Below are positions 1 to 12,158 of a stretch of 64,000 nt of DNA, piece after piece. Within the stretch, counting starts at the first letter, position 1; the number at the start of each line of letters is the position of its first letter. Location of the stretch: the NCBI RefSeq assembly GCF_964275005.1, contig NC_092698.1, positions 28,678,447 to 28,742,446 of the forward strand. Reading direction: 5' to 3'. This stretch comes from Diadema setosum. Taxonomy: Eukaryota; Echinodermata; Echinoidea; Diadematoida; Diadematidae. The notes beneath the pieces were generated by a model. The model was not told the origin of the DNA, did no database searches, and worked only from the letters and a program-made list of their open reading frames with translations. The translations under genes were made by a program, and so were the position numbers.

Positions 1-70
1 GCCGAAAAACCTGGCCCTGTGGTTGTTGGTATCCTCTTGATTCTGCTTCCTGCGGGAGTACAGAGTTTGA

Positions 71-276
71 TCACAGATGTGATTTGCTTGCATTAGGAAT
101 TCCTTGTAGCCTACTAGGCCTTGGTGGCTGCTTTCCACCCGTGGGGTGACTGTTATTTTTGGAGCATGGTCTATTGGTCTGTGCCATTTGAGCATATGCT
201 GGGACTGCAGGCACTGGTGAGAATGTTTCTGGGCTGGACATCCCATGTTGAGTATCCTGTATCAGATCTTCAGCAG
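71..276 (-). pseudogene. Short minus-strand coding-like remnant
   Basis: Minus-strand open frame that emerges from the foldback element at 277-842 and runs about 65 codons to a stop near 71. It is rich in Ser, Pro, Gln and Asn and has no start codon of its own outside the foldback element. Together with the open frame at 925-1215 it could be one older coding segment split by the foldback insertion, but an in-frame stop near 925 argues against an intact gene. I do not recognise the product. Confidence 0.2.
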
Positions 277-842
277 TTAAAGGGAAGATAAACCCCAAGA
301 ACAATGTGGATTGAGTGAAAGCAGCAACATTAGTAGAACACATCAGTGAAAGTTTGAAGAAAATCGGACAATCGATGCAAAAGTTATGAATTTTTAAAGT
401 TTTGGTGTTGGAACCGCTGGATGAGGAGACTACTAGAGGTTATGACGTATGAGTGGACTACAATATCAAGAAAATATAAAGAAAATACTACAAAAATCAA
501 TTTTTCATGAAAATTACAAATTCCATCAACTTGATATTGACATATGTTAAGGGTAGCAATTATTCCCCCTGCTTTCTGAAAGCGGTTGGTCCACTGCTCT
601 TTCATAATTCTAGAAAAGTGAATTTTTGTTGAATATCCTTTATATTTTCTTTGTATTGTTGTCCACTCATACGTCATATCCTCTAGTAGTCTCCTCATCC
701 AGCGGTTCCAACACCAAAACTTTAAAAATTCATAACTTTTGCATCAATTGTCCGATTTTCCTCAAACTTTCACTGATGTGTTCTACTAATGTTGCTGCTT
801 TCACTCAATCCACATTGCTCTTTGGGTTTACCTTCCCTATAA
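277..842. mobile_element. TTAA-flanked foldback element, family A copy 1
   Basis: Two long arms are inverted copies of each other: about 280-500 pairs with about 640-840, around a short unpaired middle. The left end is TTAA followed by AGGGAAG; the right end is CTTCCCT followed by ATAA, so the target site was probably TTAA. It has no coding capacity. A second copy lies at 1326-1895. TTAA targets are typical of piggyBac-type transposons; calling it a piggyBac-like MITE is inference. Confidence 0.7.
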
Positions 843-924
843 TACCGCGTTGTTGCTTGTGGTATCCCCTCTGTGAATCTTTGATTGGGCATCGGCCACT
901 GGGGAGAATGTTTGTCTGCCCAAT

Positions 925-1215
925 CTATAGGCTCTTGAGCCTCTCTTTCTCTGGCTGTCCTACCCTCATGCTCATCCTCAAGGAGAGAAAATGAGTTTGA
1001 CGTTTCAGGTCAGAGCTGGAAGTAGAAGCTGTAGCTCTAGCATCTTCTGTGACAGCCATCCATCCTTGTTCTGCGATTGCTTCCTCTATTCCATATTTGA
1101 GGCAGATGGCGAGCAAGCCATCATTGCGACACTGGATTTCTTCTATTCTGTTATTCAGCTTCCGTATCTCACGAGAGGCAGATCCACATTCGTCTTTAGA
1201 CTGTCTTTAGACTGT
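925..1215 (-). pseudogene. Charged coding-like remnant, possibly coiled coil
   Basis: Minus-strand open frame of about 96 codons without an ATG near its start. The first third is charged and helix-like (REIRKLNNRIEEIQ), followed by a smoother segment (LLAICLKYGIEEAIAEQGW). The amino-acid texture looks coding rather than random. It ends at a TAG next to the foldback element. Duplicated 11-14 bp blocks around 1188-1230 mark its upstream edge. Family not recognised; it may be an exon, a decayed gene or a mobile-element ORF. Confidence 0.25.
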
Positions 1216-1325
1216 CACATTCGTCTTTAGACTGTAACGTTAAAGCGGAAGTGAGCTCGACAATCGTCAAACTGCGGCTTCAGAGTACTGTTGAATGCAA
1301 AGCTGACTGCAGAAAACCTCTATGT

Positions 1326-1895
1326 TTAAAGGAGAATTAACCCCAAATATACATGTGGGTTGAGTGAATGTAGCAATATTAGAAGAACACATCAGTAAAA
1401 GTTTGAGGAAAATCGGACAAGCCCTTGAAAAGTTATGAATTTTTGAAATTTGGTGACGAGACCACTAGATCAGAAGACTACTACAGATCATGACATCACA
1501 TACATGTATGGACTACGATATAAAGAAAATATAAAGAAAATTCCACAAAATACCATTTCATATGAAAAGTACACATTCCCTGGACTTGTTACTGACATAA
1601 TTATGTCAAGGGTATATTCCCCCTGCTTTCTGAAAGAGGTAAGTCTAGTGCTCTTCCATTATATTAGAAAAATGGAAAAAAAATGTTTAATTCTCTTAAT
1701 ATTTACTTTATATGGCAGTCCATGTGTGATGGCATGATCCGCAGTCGTCTTTTGATCCAGCGGTCTCATCACCAAAACTTTAAAAATTCATAACTTTTGA
1801 ACGGATTGTCCGATTTTCCTCAAACTTTCATTCTACTACTATTCTACTACTATTGCATAATTCACTCAATCAGCATGTATTTTGAGGGTTATAAC
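1326..1895. mobile_element. TTAA-flanked foldback element, family A copy 2
   Basis: Same architecture as the element at 277-842. The left arm starts at TTAA (1326) with a GTGGGTTGAGTGAA block, the centre contains the shared TCCCCCTGCTTTCTGAAAG block, and the right arm is the inverted copy ending near 1895. It is more diverged than copy 1. Confidence 0.6.
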
Positions 1896-2814
1896 GCTCG
1901 CATGTCGGACCATTAACCTTGATTGAAGATTTTGTTGCAATAAAGCGTTCACCATCAGTGTTTCGCCCCGATACGCCATGATTCGGATTAACATACAAAC
2001 AAGGAAATCTCCATCGATGAGTTCTGAACGCGGGACGCAAACCAAAACATTCAAATAATCTGAATACTCTCCACTTTCCCCTTCTTTTCTATTTTCCCTC
2101 TTTTTATTCTATCTTTACGTAAAAGCAGTCGAAGTTAGAGATCTTAGTGGCGCCATATACCCGGTGTATATCACTACCAACTTGTGCAGTGTGCCGCCAT
2201 GGAAACAAGATGTGTCCTGTTACGTCTGGAAGCACACTTGGATTTGAACACGAAAACATAAAACCCGGAAATGGAAATGTCTCACTCACGTCAAACTATA
2301 GGGGCGATTTTGAGGGATATTGCTTTTCACTGAATAACAGGATATACTTTGAAGGGAGAGGGTGATACAATGAAACAGAGAGAAAAGAGGGGAGGGGTGA
2401 TTGAAAGAAGAGGTAAGGAGACTACGTTATACTGCTTTAAAGGAGAAAAACAGGAGGCTCGTTGAATGTGAGATCATGTCTTTCTTGGCTTCCACTGACC
2501 CTTCAAGGCCTGCTGTAGTCTCGTCACGCTTGATGGTTTATTTTTGTGTTTTGCACAACCAGTCGAAAGTATATGTATATACCTGTCTGTATTTTCTTTA
2601 TTACAAGACTACGCCTACAACATCTCTGTTCCTTTGAAACAAATTGCTGAATGTTTACAGGTGCCGCAACTGGTGATGTGTTCGTCTCAACTCCCTGCTG
2701 CAACCGACGCAGTATAAAATTTAATGATTTTTGTTGCCTGTGAACACCATCCTGAATTCATTTCGTTTTCTTCCTTAAAATCATACATTGGGCAAGCACC
2801 AGATTAGATTAGAA

Positions 2815-3150
2815 TATCCGGAATAACAATTTTTCTTGAAGGACAAATACACATTCTCTCGACTTTTTACTGCAAGGATAATCCTCTATGTCTTCTGAAC
2901 GAGGCATGCCAAGTACTTTTTCATATTAGAAATATGAAAATAATACGAAGAATCATCTCAATGTTTTTCTATATCGCTCTATCACTGGACATCACGAACT
3001 GTTGCAGTCTTCTTATCCAGCGATGGCGGCACCAAGTCTTTGAAAAGCCCAACTTTTGAACTGTTCATAGGATTTTCCTCAAATTTCATTGAAATGCTCA
3101 ACTGATATTGCTGCATTCACTGAATCCACATTCATATTTTCATGGGGTAA
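2815..3150. mobile_element. Degenerate foldback element, family A copy 3
   Basis: Holds family A landmarks in order: a central block near 2880 to 2920, CTTATCCAGCG near 3010, TTTTCCTCAAA near 3070, and CATTCACTGAATCCACATT near 3115. The left arm is poorly preserved. Confidence 0.4.
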
Positions 3151-3241
3151 ATTTTTTTTAATGATGATGACGATGATCATATTATTATCATTGAAAGTAA
3201 TATTGGTGATGATAATTTGTAATTAGAATCAATAGGATAAT

Positions 3242-3410
3242 ATAACGACGATGCTATAGGGACTTTTCGTGAAAATATTCATAACATTCTTAGGATAAAA
3301 TTGTTCGAAGTTGTTATGTATGCTGATGATATAGTAGCAGACTGTGCGATGTCACTATACCCTATTCAGGTAAATAAATGTATCAGGGTGCTAGTTAAAT
3401 ATAGGTGAAT
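3242..3410 (+). pseudogene. Reverse transcriptase remnant with YADD motif
   Basis: One frame reads through about 50 codons containing VVMYADDIVADCA, matching the catalytic F/YADD box of retrotransposon reverse transcriptases. The following residues (SLYPIQVNKCIRVLVKYR) resemble the helix after that box, where LINE elements carry an LQ...L...Y pattern. No upstream fingers domain or downstream thumb is visible, so this is a short decayed piece of a LINE-type element. Confidence 0.5.
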
Positions 3411-3537
3411 CAGGCCTAAAAGCCACAACTAACAACAACAACACTAACAACGACTGCAAAATCTAATCTTAAGTGAGACTTTTCTCCATACTTCAATTCT
3501 GGACATCAACGGCAATGTATCTCAGTCTACAATTTAC

Positions 3538-3778
3538 CTTGAACAAGAGTTGCTCCTTGCGTGTTAATTAGAACTGATGTTGTGATGTTCACACCAAGGC
3601 GATTTAAATCTTCCTGAGGCGATCCTCCATGCGATGGGACCATGTCCTGGCAGGCTTCGAGAGGTGCGCCAGTCGGGTAGCCATCGATAGCCGTGATCGT
3701 TCCCCCGGCGAGCCACACAAATGCCGTGCACAAAATCCATCGCCACGGTGATGAAGATCTGAACGTCCGAATCACCAT
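3538..3778 (-). CDS. First exon of a secreted Reeler-domain protein (partial)
   Basis: The minus-strand start ATG is at 3778 and the exon ends at 3538 with donor CAAG/GTAAAT in phase 1, giving 80 codons. Residues 12-30 form a hydrophobic signal-peptide core (WRWILCTAFVWLAGG) and cleavage is likely near residue 30. The next residues, GYPTGAPLEACQDMVPSHG (33-51), match the N-terminal signature of the Reeler domain, in which GAP, a Cys and M-x-P-x-H are conserved. Reeler domains occur in reelin, in FRRS1-type DOMON proteins and in secreted defence proteins of invertebrates. Later exons should lie at lower coordinates, but I could not find a phase-compatible one in this window, so the gene is truncated, runs off the left edge, or is a remnant. 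Confidence 0.5.
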
Positions 3779-3814
3779 CGCCGGCGAAATCGAATCGGTC
3801 TTCCTTCTTCATCG

Positions 3815-5042
3815 ACTTCGGTTTCCTAAGTTCGACAGGGAAAGTTGAACGTCTCGCACGAGTCCCTGATCATGCTTCTCTGCCCTGTGTAAAGCATATA
3901 ACATGAACCCACACAATGATACACGCATTACTACCCTTCAGTCATAGCAGTCGGTTGTCTTCCAAGCAAGAGCTAGTGCCAGCTTTGAATGCGAACAATA
4001 CTCGTGCACTGTTACGTCATCTCATATTGTCACGTTAAATTCCGAAGCAGTGATCACTTTCTCCTTTTTGTCCTCCATCAAGGGACCCGCTACGCTTTAC
4101 CAGCTCACGAATCTACGCTGTGTAACGTCCTCGCTGAAGTTCTTTGAAAGCTTCGTGGCATCACTAACTCACTATGTTTACATGGACTTTGGAAACTGCA
4201 GGGAGCAGGAGAACCGTAGACAGCAACTGCTCTCGAGCAAACATCTACTTTGTGACAAAAAAGAAAGAAAGAAAGATAGAAGTACCCATAGTCTCACTCC
4301 GCAGATACTTGCTCAACCGCTGAGTGTATGTTTAGCCTTGTTGCCTCACACTTGGAATAAACTGTGCGTCGGTTGTGGGGTTTTTTCCCCAGTCTGTTCC
4401 TGTTTGGCGACAATACGCGGTCTCCTTTCGAAATGTGTTTTTGGGTGGGGCGCCGCAGAGAGCTCGTGTGCGCCATTCATCGAAGCCATTCGACTGTGAT
4501 ATTCGAATGACTCAGTTCTGTACCGTGTCGATGCCACTGGGTGTGTACCAGGTACTCACCAACTTCCCTGTTCGGGGTGGTGGTATGTATGCATAGGGGT
4601 AAAAATAAAGAGCTTTTTTTTTTCTCCCTAAATGGGTTGTGGGCGAATGATTACCAGTCTCTATAGTGCATATTGTAGGTGGAAGTCAGCCACTCAACTT
4701 GTGATTGTTTTGAGATTGTACAGAGGTGAGCAAGCGCAAGGGATCTGGAGTTGTCGTTCTTCTGCAGTAGCAGTTGGCAAGTTGTTCTTTACCCCTGTAT
4801 GGCAGAGCAAGCAGATTAGCTCGACGGGAGCTAAACCTATAATCGCATCGCAATGGCAAACGTGAATAAAAAAATACTGTCACTTCATTCTTCACAATAA
4901 AGAAACTACCGCCACCAGCGTATTTGCCATCGTGTGTTTTGTCACTTATTTAAATTTACCTATACGCGTTTCTCGTGTATTTTTTTATCACACACAACCT
5001 GTAATCTTGAATGAAAAAATTGATAATCACGAAGCATGCGGC
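3815..5042. other. No supported gene
   Basis: Open frames on both strands (for example near 4050-4499) have no recognisable domain, no signal and no splice support. The DNA is less AT-rich around 4300-4550. If the Reeler exon is real, this stretch would include its upstream region. Confidence 0.4.
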
Positions 5043-5279
5043 AGTTCAATGAGAACCATCTAACAAAACCAATCCTGTTTTCTGACGTTAATTTATCAAG
5101 CATTAATGCTAATGCTTTCATCGAAATTCCGAAAAGGTTTGGCTAATATCAGCACAGACAAGTTCAATGAGAACCATCTAACAAAACCAATCCTGTTTTC
5201 TGACGTTAATTTATCAAGCGTTAATGCTAATGCTTTCATAGAAATTCCGAAAAGGTTTGGCTAATATCAGCACAGACAA
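5043..5279. repeat. Two-copy tandem duplication, 118-bp unit
   Basis: The block beginning AGTTCAATGAGAACCATC at 5043 is repeated at 5161 with only a few substitutions, and both copies end at CAGCACAGACAA. High identity indicates a recent duplication. Confidence 0.9.
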
Positions 5280-5610
5280 ATTAGTTAGAACTATCTCCTA
5301 AAATAATGGAACATATAATACAGACATACTCGTACGTAAATACACACAGTTATTTACTATGTATAGTCAATGATATCTCAGCGATGAACAATATACACTC
5401 ATCGTAGATGCGCATTGTTTTATATTCCCTGCAACTCGACTGCAATTTGCACTATGACTGATTATGTAAGAATTAAGCTTGATGCATCCATTTTGAAGGT
5501 TTTATGCTTTTAAATAGGTGTTTTGTTCTTGAAAGATATTGTAACAATGTGTGATTTTTTAAACCTTTTTTTAAAATTTTTAACTCGACCTTTTCTCCCT
5601 TGAATGGTCA

Positions 5611-5800
5611 TACGTGTGTGTGTGTAGGGGGGGGGGGGAGGGTAGCCCCTCCCTTCCCGGTTCTGGGACCCCAAGAGTGGAAGAGAGAGAAAAAGACATA
5701 CAGAGAGAAATGATTGATAGAGCTAATGAGAGAAGGATATAAAAGGGAGAGAGAGAGAGAGAGGGGGGGGGGGGGGCGTTGGAGAGAGAGAGAGAGAAAG
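5611..5800. repeat. G-run and GA microsatellite cluster
   Basis: GT repeat, a poly-G tract near 5628-5638, then GA repeats (5733-5762 and 5783-5800) split by a second poly-G tract. Confidence 0.9.
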
Positions 5801-6460
5801 AGGAAGAGGATGAAAATAGCGAGCTGTATCGTGATTCAGATCAATAGTCAATCGTTACATTGTGTCAGGTCAATTGTTATCTTTCTTTCTTATTAACGCG
5901 TTACGCGACCACACCCTTCCCTCAACCCATTATCGTGGCGCTCAGTGTCCCTTCCACGCGAATACGGAATAATGAACTATTATGTAGGCATTTCAAGGTT
6001 TCTGGTTTCGTGTGCACTTTGTACAGTATAAAAAAAGTATTATTATGAATCTGCATGTTGATAGTGCTTTTGTGTGCACGTTTATTGTGCATAGAATATT
6101 TCCTTGTTTTATTTTTAACGGCAATACACTGTCATGATTTATGGTCATGCCCTTTTCATTTCTTTTCTGCATAGTCATGATGTGTTTATTTATTTTTTCG
6201 GGAGCAGTTGAATGAAATATTCATCTCATCTTCATCTCATTGTATGTCAAAAACACATACACACATTATGTATCATGATATGAAAGTAAGTCATGATATG
6301 TACACATAATACACTATTTATGTTATCAATAGCCGACCCACATTATGAACCCATTGATATATTGAAGATTTACCAACCTCGTTACAGCTGGACTGATATT
6401 GCTAATGTGTGCAGTCACTTTGTGTATGCTAGTGAATCATTATGTATACATACATACAAC

Positions 6461-6465
<5 letters not shown>

Positions 6466-6522
<57 letters not shown>

Positions 6523-6525
6523 CAT
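6466..6525. repeat. CA then TA microsatellite
   Basis: About 22 CA units followed directly by TA units. Confidence 0.95.
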
Positions 6526-6687
6526 ATATAACGAAGAATCAATAAATAAACTAGTAATGCATTGTTTCGCCAATAAAGAATGAGTTTATTGTACTCAAAT
6601 TTTCGGTGGCCTCCACAGTACAATAAATTCATTCTTTATTGGCGAAATAATGCATTACTAGTTTATTTCTTGATTCTTCGTTATATT
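6526..6687. mobile_element. Near-perfect foldback between TA microsatellites
   Basis: The left arm (6531-6597) and right arm (about 6616-6682) are inverted copies over about 66 bp, around a loop of about 18 bp. The outermost bases are TA-rich and both sides continue into CA/TA repeats. No coding potential. It looks like a small foldback MITE inserted in a TA array. Confidence 0.75.
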
Positions 6688-6729
6688 GGAGCCAATACGT
6701 GTATTCGCAACATGTTTGTATAATTATAC

Positions 6730-6736
6730 ATATACA

Positions 6737-6788
<52 letters not shown>

Positions 6789-6800
6789 TATAGATATATA
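6730..6800. repeat. TA microsatellite
   Basis: Long TA run with a few CA and GA interruptions. Confidence 0.95.
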
Positions 6801-7478
6801 AATAACACTTTTGTACAACCTTCATGAAGGTCTGAAGAAAAGACAGAAGGCTTTATAAACGAAATAATGAAGTCTAAACAAGCCACACAGCATCCTTCTT
6901 CTCCTTTCTATAAACAGATAAAACTATGATAATGATTACAAAATGAAAGGATGGCTTCCAGCTTTTCCAATAAGCCATTTCAGGGTTCCACTTTGAGCAT
7001 GAGCAGAAAAAGGTCATTTGTACCAGCAGAGCATGTTGGTTTTTAAATTCACTGAGATAAGCATCTGTGATGCAATGATTATTCAAGTAATCCTTGTATC
7101 AAAGCGGTGCTTGCCATCACATCCACCTGGCAGCAAAAGCAGTATTTGGCAATATCAATAGAAGAAGATTGTCATTACATTCAATGCAAAATAAATGGAT
7201 GTTTTCCGAAGGGTCAATTGATGGATCATTCTGATCACCATGGTCTACGCGAGTACATCCTTTGTTTGAACATGACTGATGAATTCCATGAATTGTTACG
7301 TTGGCCAAGCTAATGCATTCTGTAGCTTGAAGACAACTGAGAAAGAAGAAAGGTCATTTGTACCCATCTGTACATGAGCTAACCCCGAACTGGCTTATTC
7401 AAATTCTGTTCCTGTGAGTGAACCACTAAAGGAAAAAAAGGAAAATAAAATCTACGCAGTCTCTCATAAGAGTTTACC

Positions 7479-7530
<52 letters not shown>

Positions 7531-8369
7531 TTGTTTGTTTGTTTTTTATTAGCTTTAGGTACTTCATGAACTCGATGTATTTTATTTGAAGAAATAAACG
7601 AGGATGTATCCTGGATTATTCACAACAAACAGTATATCTTAAGTTAACATGCTTCCTTGTCAAAGAGTGATTTTTTTCTTCTTTTTTTTTCTTGTTCCTT
7701 TAACACTTTGTGTGCTTTGGGTGCTGGATGGCATAGAAACCCTATAGTATTGTACAAACTGTCCAAATTTGTGGCACGGAAAAGGTTAACAATATCTAAA
7801 ATATTTTCCTCACAGAACCAGTCTGTTTGGAACGTAATACCGAAGAGAAAAGAATTTGTGTTGGAAGACGTTGAGATTCAGTAGACCTACAACCATAGAG
7901 GGCGTCTGCGGCATACATCTCAGCAACTACCATTGAACTGTCAGTGCATTAAGTGAATAATGCAATGGTCTTACTGTAGACGGCGACATCGTGGCCTCAT
8001 GTATAGCTCTATTAACTCGAAACCTTAGATTAAAAGCCATGTTAATGGAATGAATTAATTCAGAGCTCACTCTATTCAACGCTTTAGTCCTTACCGCAAT
8101 AATGTTCTGAAAACAAAACAAAACAATCTATACACAGTTTTTCATGGCATGGACTAATAACCAAAGATGCATGAAATTATCCCCACCACGTCATGATATG
8201 TGCGCTTTGATAAATACAGTTACCTCAAACAGATTTGAAGTAGTCATTAACATTCAACTTGAAATAAGAAGGTGTAATGGAATTCTAAAATCTTTCGGCT
8301 TTTTTTTTCAAGAAAGCAGTGCTCTCAGTAGCTACAACGAATCTCTTTATTGACTTATCTGCCTACATT
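6801..8369. other. No supported gene
   Basis: AT-rich sequence with a TA microsatellite at 7482-7532. Open frames are short and lack domains. Nothing else is supported. Confidence 0.4.
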
Positions 8370-8442
8370 CTTCTTTTTCTTCTTCCTCTTCTTCTCCTCC
8401 TCCTCATCATCATTATCATCATCATAATCATCATCATCATCG

Positions 8443-8483
<41 letters not shown>

Positions 8484-8545
8484 GTCATCATCGTCATCAT
8501 CATCATCATCTTCTTCTTCCTCTTCTTCTTCTTCTTTTTCGATGT
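8370..8545. repeat. TCA/TTC trinucleotide microsatellite
   Basis: About 170 bp of TTC, TCC and ATC units. The long poly-Asp, poly-Ile and poly-Met frames here are artefacts of the repeat. Confidence 0.95.
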
Positions 8546-11500
8546 TGTCCAACACCCCACTGCAGGGTCCACCCGGGGAGGGGTGCGCCGATCTTAATGG
8601 TGCAGAAAGGAAGTTAGAAGTTAATTGCTTTGCTCTCGAATGCTGTGGAAAACTGCTGGTTTGAAAGTACCGGTATCCTGGTTTGCCCCGGGCCTTTTAC
8701 ATGTATCTTAACATGAAATTTCAGGACGTAAACTTTTATGACGAAGGGAATATACAGTTGCTGGATTACAGATCGAACATTGATTTCAAGATAGTTTCGG
8801 GCATAAATCAATGAGTGAGTTACGAGTTGATGACCTGGTCACTTCAGCTTATTTACATAATGTGATTGCGACCAATATTAAAATTCCGTGAAAATGTCGG
8901 GACCGTATATGAAACTTAATCGTTTATGGAGTCGGCATTCCTATTCCTTCATGTGAATTTATTATACCAGGCATTGTCGTGACAAGCACGGAGTTTTTCT
9001 TTCAAATTCATTCCTTAAATCTGTCATTCTCGCACATTTTTATCATCCTCCTCCAAAAATTCAGTGACAGTAGAAAGAACATTAATCAAACTTCTCAAAC
9101 ATTCCTATGATTATGCGCTAATACTCTTTATTCGCTGAAACAAAGTGACCAAATGAAAGGTCGGTCGCACCATGAAAACTGGGCCCCACCTTTCATTTTG
9201 ACCACTTGTTTTGGGATGTCTTAGCCATTTCAAAGTCAATTTTCATCAAATACGCTCTGATTTCCTTGTAGAATCGCATGGTCCTACATATTTATAAGTA
9301 CTTTAGTTTTTCATCTCACAAAAAGGTTAAAAACTGACGTATTTTATGCTAAATATTATGTTAGATTGTAATCAATCCTGTCAGCCCAAGAGACTATAAG
9401 AGACTTTATGAGCTCCCTCGATCGTGGAGACATCATGTCAAATCTAATATTCTTGTTTAATACCTTAAGATGCATTCTGTTTGTTTTATGTTAGTATTGT
9501 CTGGGGCAAATTATTGTATAGGGCCCCAATTTTTCTCTCTCTTCTTTCTTTAAACCACAACGTTCCTGTCAGGTGGAAACTTTTCGCCTGGTATATAGGA
9601 GAGGGTATCCTATGCACAATGTTGTGCTTAGATCAAACAGATTAATACAAAATTAGAAAATCGGAATAGAAAAGGCACTGGACGACGCTTTTTTGGAGCA
9701 ATTGTTTTTCACATTTGATTTCCTTTTTTCCCAAAAAAGTTTTCAATAATGAAAAAATAACTGCAAGTGGCACAAAGAAATGTCTAATGTTACATTTTAT
9801 TTTATGGATACTAAATTGTATCCATGAGAGCGTTTTTATCAGCTGAATTAATCAACTTTCTATTTTTCCCCTATATAGATTACTGAAAACCGATTCACAC
9901 ATGGCACCTGCATGAACAGATCTAAGAGACATTCTGGCTATTCACAAAGGGAACAAGTGTATGAAATGATTAATTTATTATCTCTCATGCAATGTACCAT
10001 AATATGTTAAAACGTATCATGTATCATTTTATCTTGATTAATCAATCTTGGTTCATCCTTTGCTCCGGGATGTCATTTCGATATTACATTATTATGCCAT
10101 AACTATTTTTTAATAGGTGTCACTATAGTAGCAATTGAATAAAGGAAAGAGAAGGACAGACAAATAAGTACATGAATATATACCATAAGAAAATCCAGAT
10201 AGCGAAATGCGAATATTTGATATAACAAAACATAAGTGACTTAAACTCCAGTCTAGCGTAAGACAGCCATATTAATTGAGAAAAAAGTGTGGATTTAGAA
10301 CCCAGAATAAAAACTTGATCAATAATCATAAGAAGGGAAGAAATACTGGCAAATGCTGTAAAGCGTGTGAAAACAAACTTGAAAAGAAAAAAGTATATAT
10401 AGTTAAAATGTAGTACCAACCTACACAGTATATTCATGTATGTCATCACCATATCACCTTCTTCACATAATGTCACCCCTCCCCCATTAAAAAAAAAAAT
10501 GGTTCACTGTTTCAAACTTAATTCAAAATTCCTATTTCATGTTGTTGTCTTGTTTTGAAAACTGCGTTCATGCTTGTCACAAATGCAATTCCACTTCATT
10601 TTCGTCACCATGTGGTAACCCCACCCCCCTCAAAAGAAATCTTTCCAACATACTTGTGAAATAAATTGATTACACTTACAGTCATTAAACGAAAGATCTT
10701 ATAGCCATATTTTAACCTAACGCTGTCATGATGTCGAAATGAGTGATCCGTCGCGAATTGTCAAGTCGATTTAATGTAAGATATAGATATCAGAATGTGA
10801 TTGTCCTAAATCATGTAAATGAACAGTTGAAACACAAAATGAAAAAAAAAAAAATGTTTTCATCTTTGGCTGGGAGCCATATAGAATGGCATAAAATGCA
10901 TAAATTGCGTTTCACATCAACTTTTGCTAGCAGTGTAGAAAAGAAATCGTTATAATTGATTTGCGGCTCCAAGGTGTTTTTTTTACGCTAAAAAGTCCAA
11001 TATTATTCCCATACCAAATTATGTTAGACAAATCATTGCCGTTAGCTGGAGACTTTGCCTTTGGCAGGAAGGGGTACACCCGATGCTAAAAATTGCGCAT
11101 GTATATAAATAGAGCTTTCAGGGAGACGAACACAAAACTATGGATCAATAGCGAAGTTGATTGATTCCGGTCTCCGTATATATACGAAATATCTTCCTTG
11201 ATTCCTTTCTTTTGAAAATTTTCAAACAATGCGAAAAGCTACATTCGAGGAAGAACGAGTAATTGAAATAAACCATTCACATATCACACCTTCATCAGAA
11301 TGTCTGCAGCTTATCAAATCATATCATTTCATTTGAAGACCCCCCCCCCCCAAAAAAAAAATAAAATAAATAAATCTATGTATCCTAACAAAGTGCTAGA
11401 TGGTACGTCATTGCAAGTATTGTAGATATCAGTGGTAGCAGCTAAGACGTCGGCGATACATCATCCCATTAAGCCTATACACGATTTGCATACTGCGGTC

Positions 11501-12158
11501 GCAAAAACCCGAAATCTAAAATCTTTCTTCATTTCACTCAATAATCTAGACTTAAGTTTCAATTTGATTATTGGTGCTGATCTTGTCGGCAAATTCACAG
11601 TCGTGTTGAGTGAAAAACATATACACGTTGAGTGAAGAGGGCATTGGCTATAATTTGAGATATTTGGTTTTATGTTATAAGCAAAAGGAAAAACAACAAT
11701 GATAAATTCGACGTCTTTTCTTCAAGGTAAAACACGAAATGACATTATTCCTCATGAGTTGCTATATGAGAAGTGTCTTTCCTATCAGATTGGATATGAA
11801 GGTATAAGCTATTAACATGTAGATATGGTCGCAACGGCACGCAAACATTCAACACATAGTCACAAACAAACATGCCTTTAGAAGAGCTTTCGACAGGCTA
11901 TTCTAATGGCACCGAATTTATCTCTCCTATAGTCTCACTTCAAGTTTTGAGATCCAAGGGCAGAAACCGCTGATGACAGCAATCAGATTGAAGGTAAGTT
12001 TGATCGCTGTAGGTATTGCCCGTCCCAGCTTATGTCAGACTATCATTTCTGTAAGCTGGAAAACAAGTACGGTAAGAACTATATTGTTTTACATCCCAGT
12101 GCCCATGATCCTACCGCTTTGAATACTGGGAATAGTTATAATGATATCATTCTTTATT
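8546..12158. other. No supported gene
   Basis: AT-rich with no frame of coding character. A degenerate half of a foldback element is at 9180-9345 and a poly-C/poly-A run at 11340-11360. A GTAAGT donor-like site at 11995 could close an untranslated first exon of the gene starting at 12657; that is speculation. Confidence 0.4.
9180..9345. mobile_element. Degenerate half of foldback family B
   Basis: Shares CCCCACCTTT, then GGGATGTCTTAGCCATTTC and TTTTCATCAAATA, in the same order as the right halves of the elements at 25014, 56639 and 63087. The left half is missing or eroded. Confidence 0.45.

Noticed and set aside
2104..2289. Minus-strand frame with PFPGFMF, considered as exon 2 of the Reeler gene
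   Set aside because: It has no ATG, and joining the candidate acceptor to the phase-1 donor at 3538 gives an immediate stop, so it cannot follow that exon.
4050..4499. 149-codon plus-strand open frame
   Set aside because: No domain, signal peptide or splice support; composition is not clearly coding, and overlapping frames on the other strand are equally long.
8319..8597. Long poly-Ile, poly-Asp and poly-Met open frames
   Set aside because: They are translations of a TCA/TTC microsatellite in different frames.
10123..10476. 117-codon minus-strand hydrophobic frame
   Set aside because: AT-rich sequence yields Phe/Ile/Leu/Tyr-rich translations by chance; no family resemblance and no flanking gene structure.
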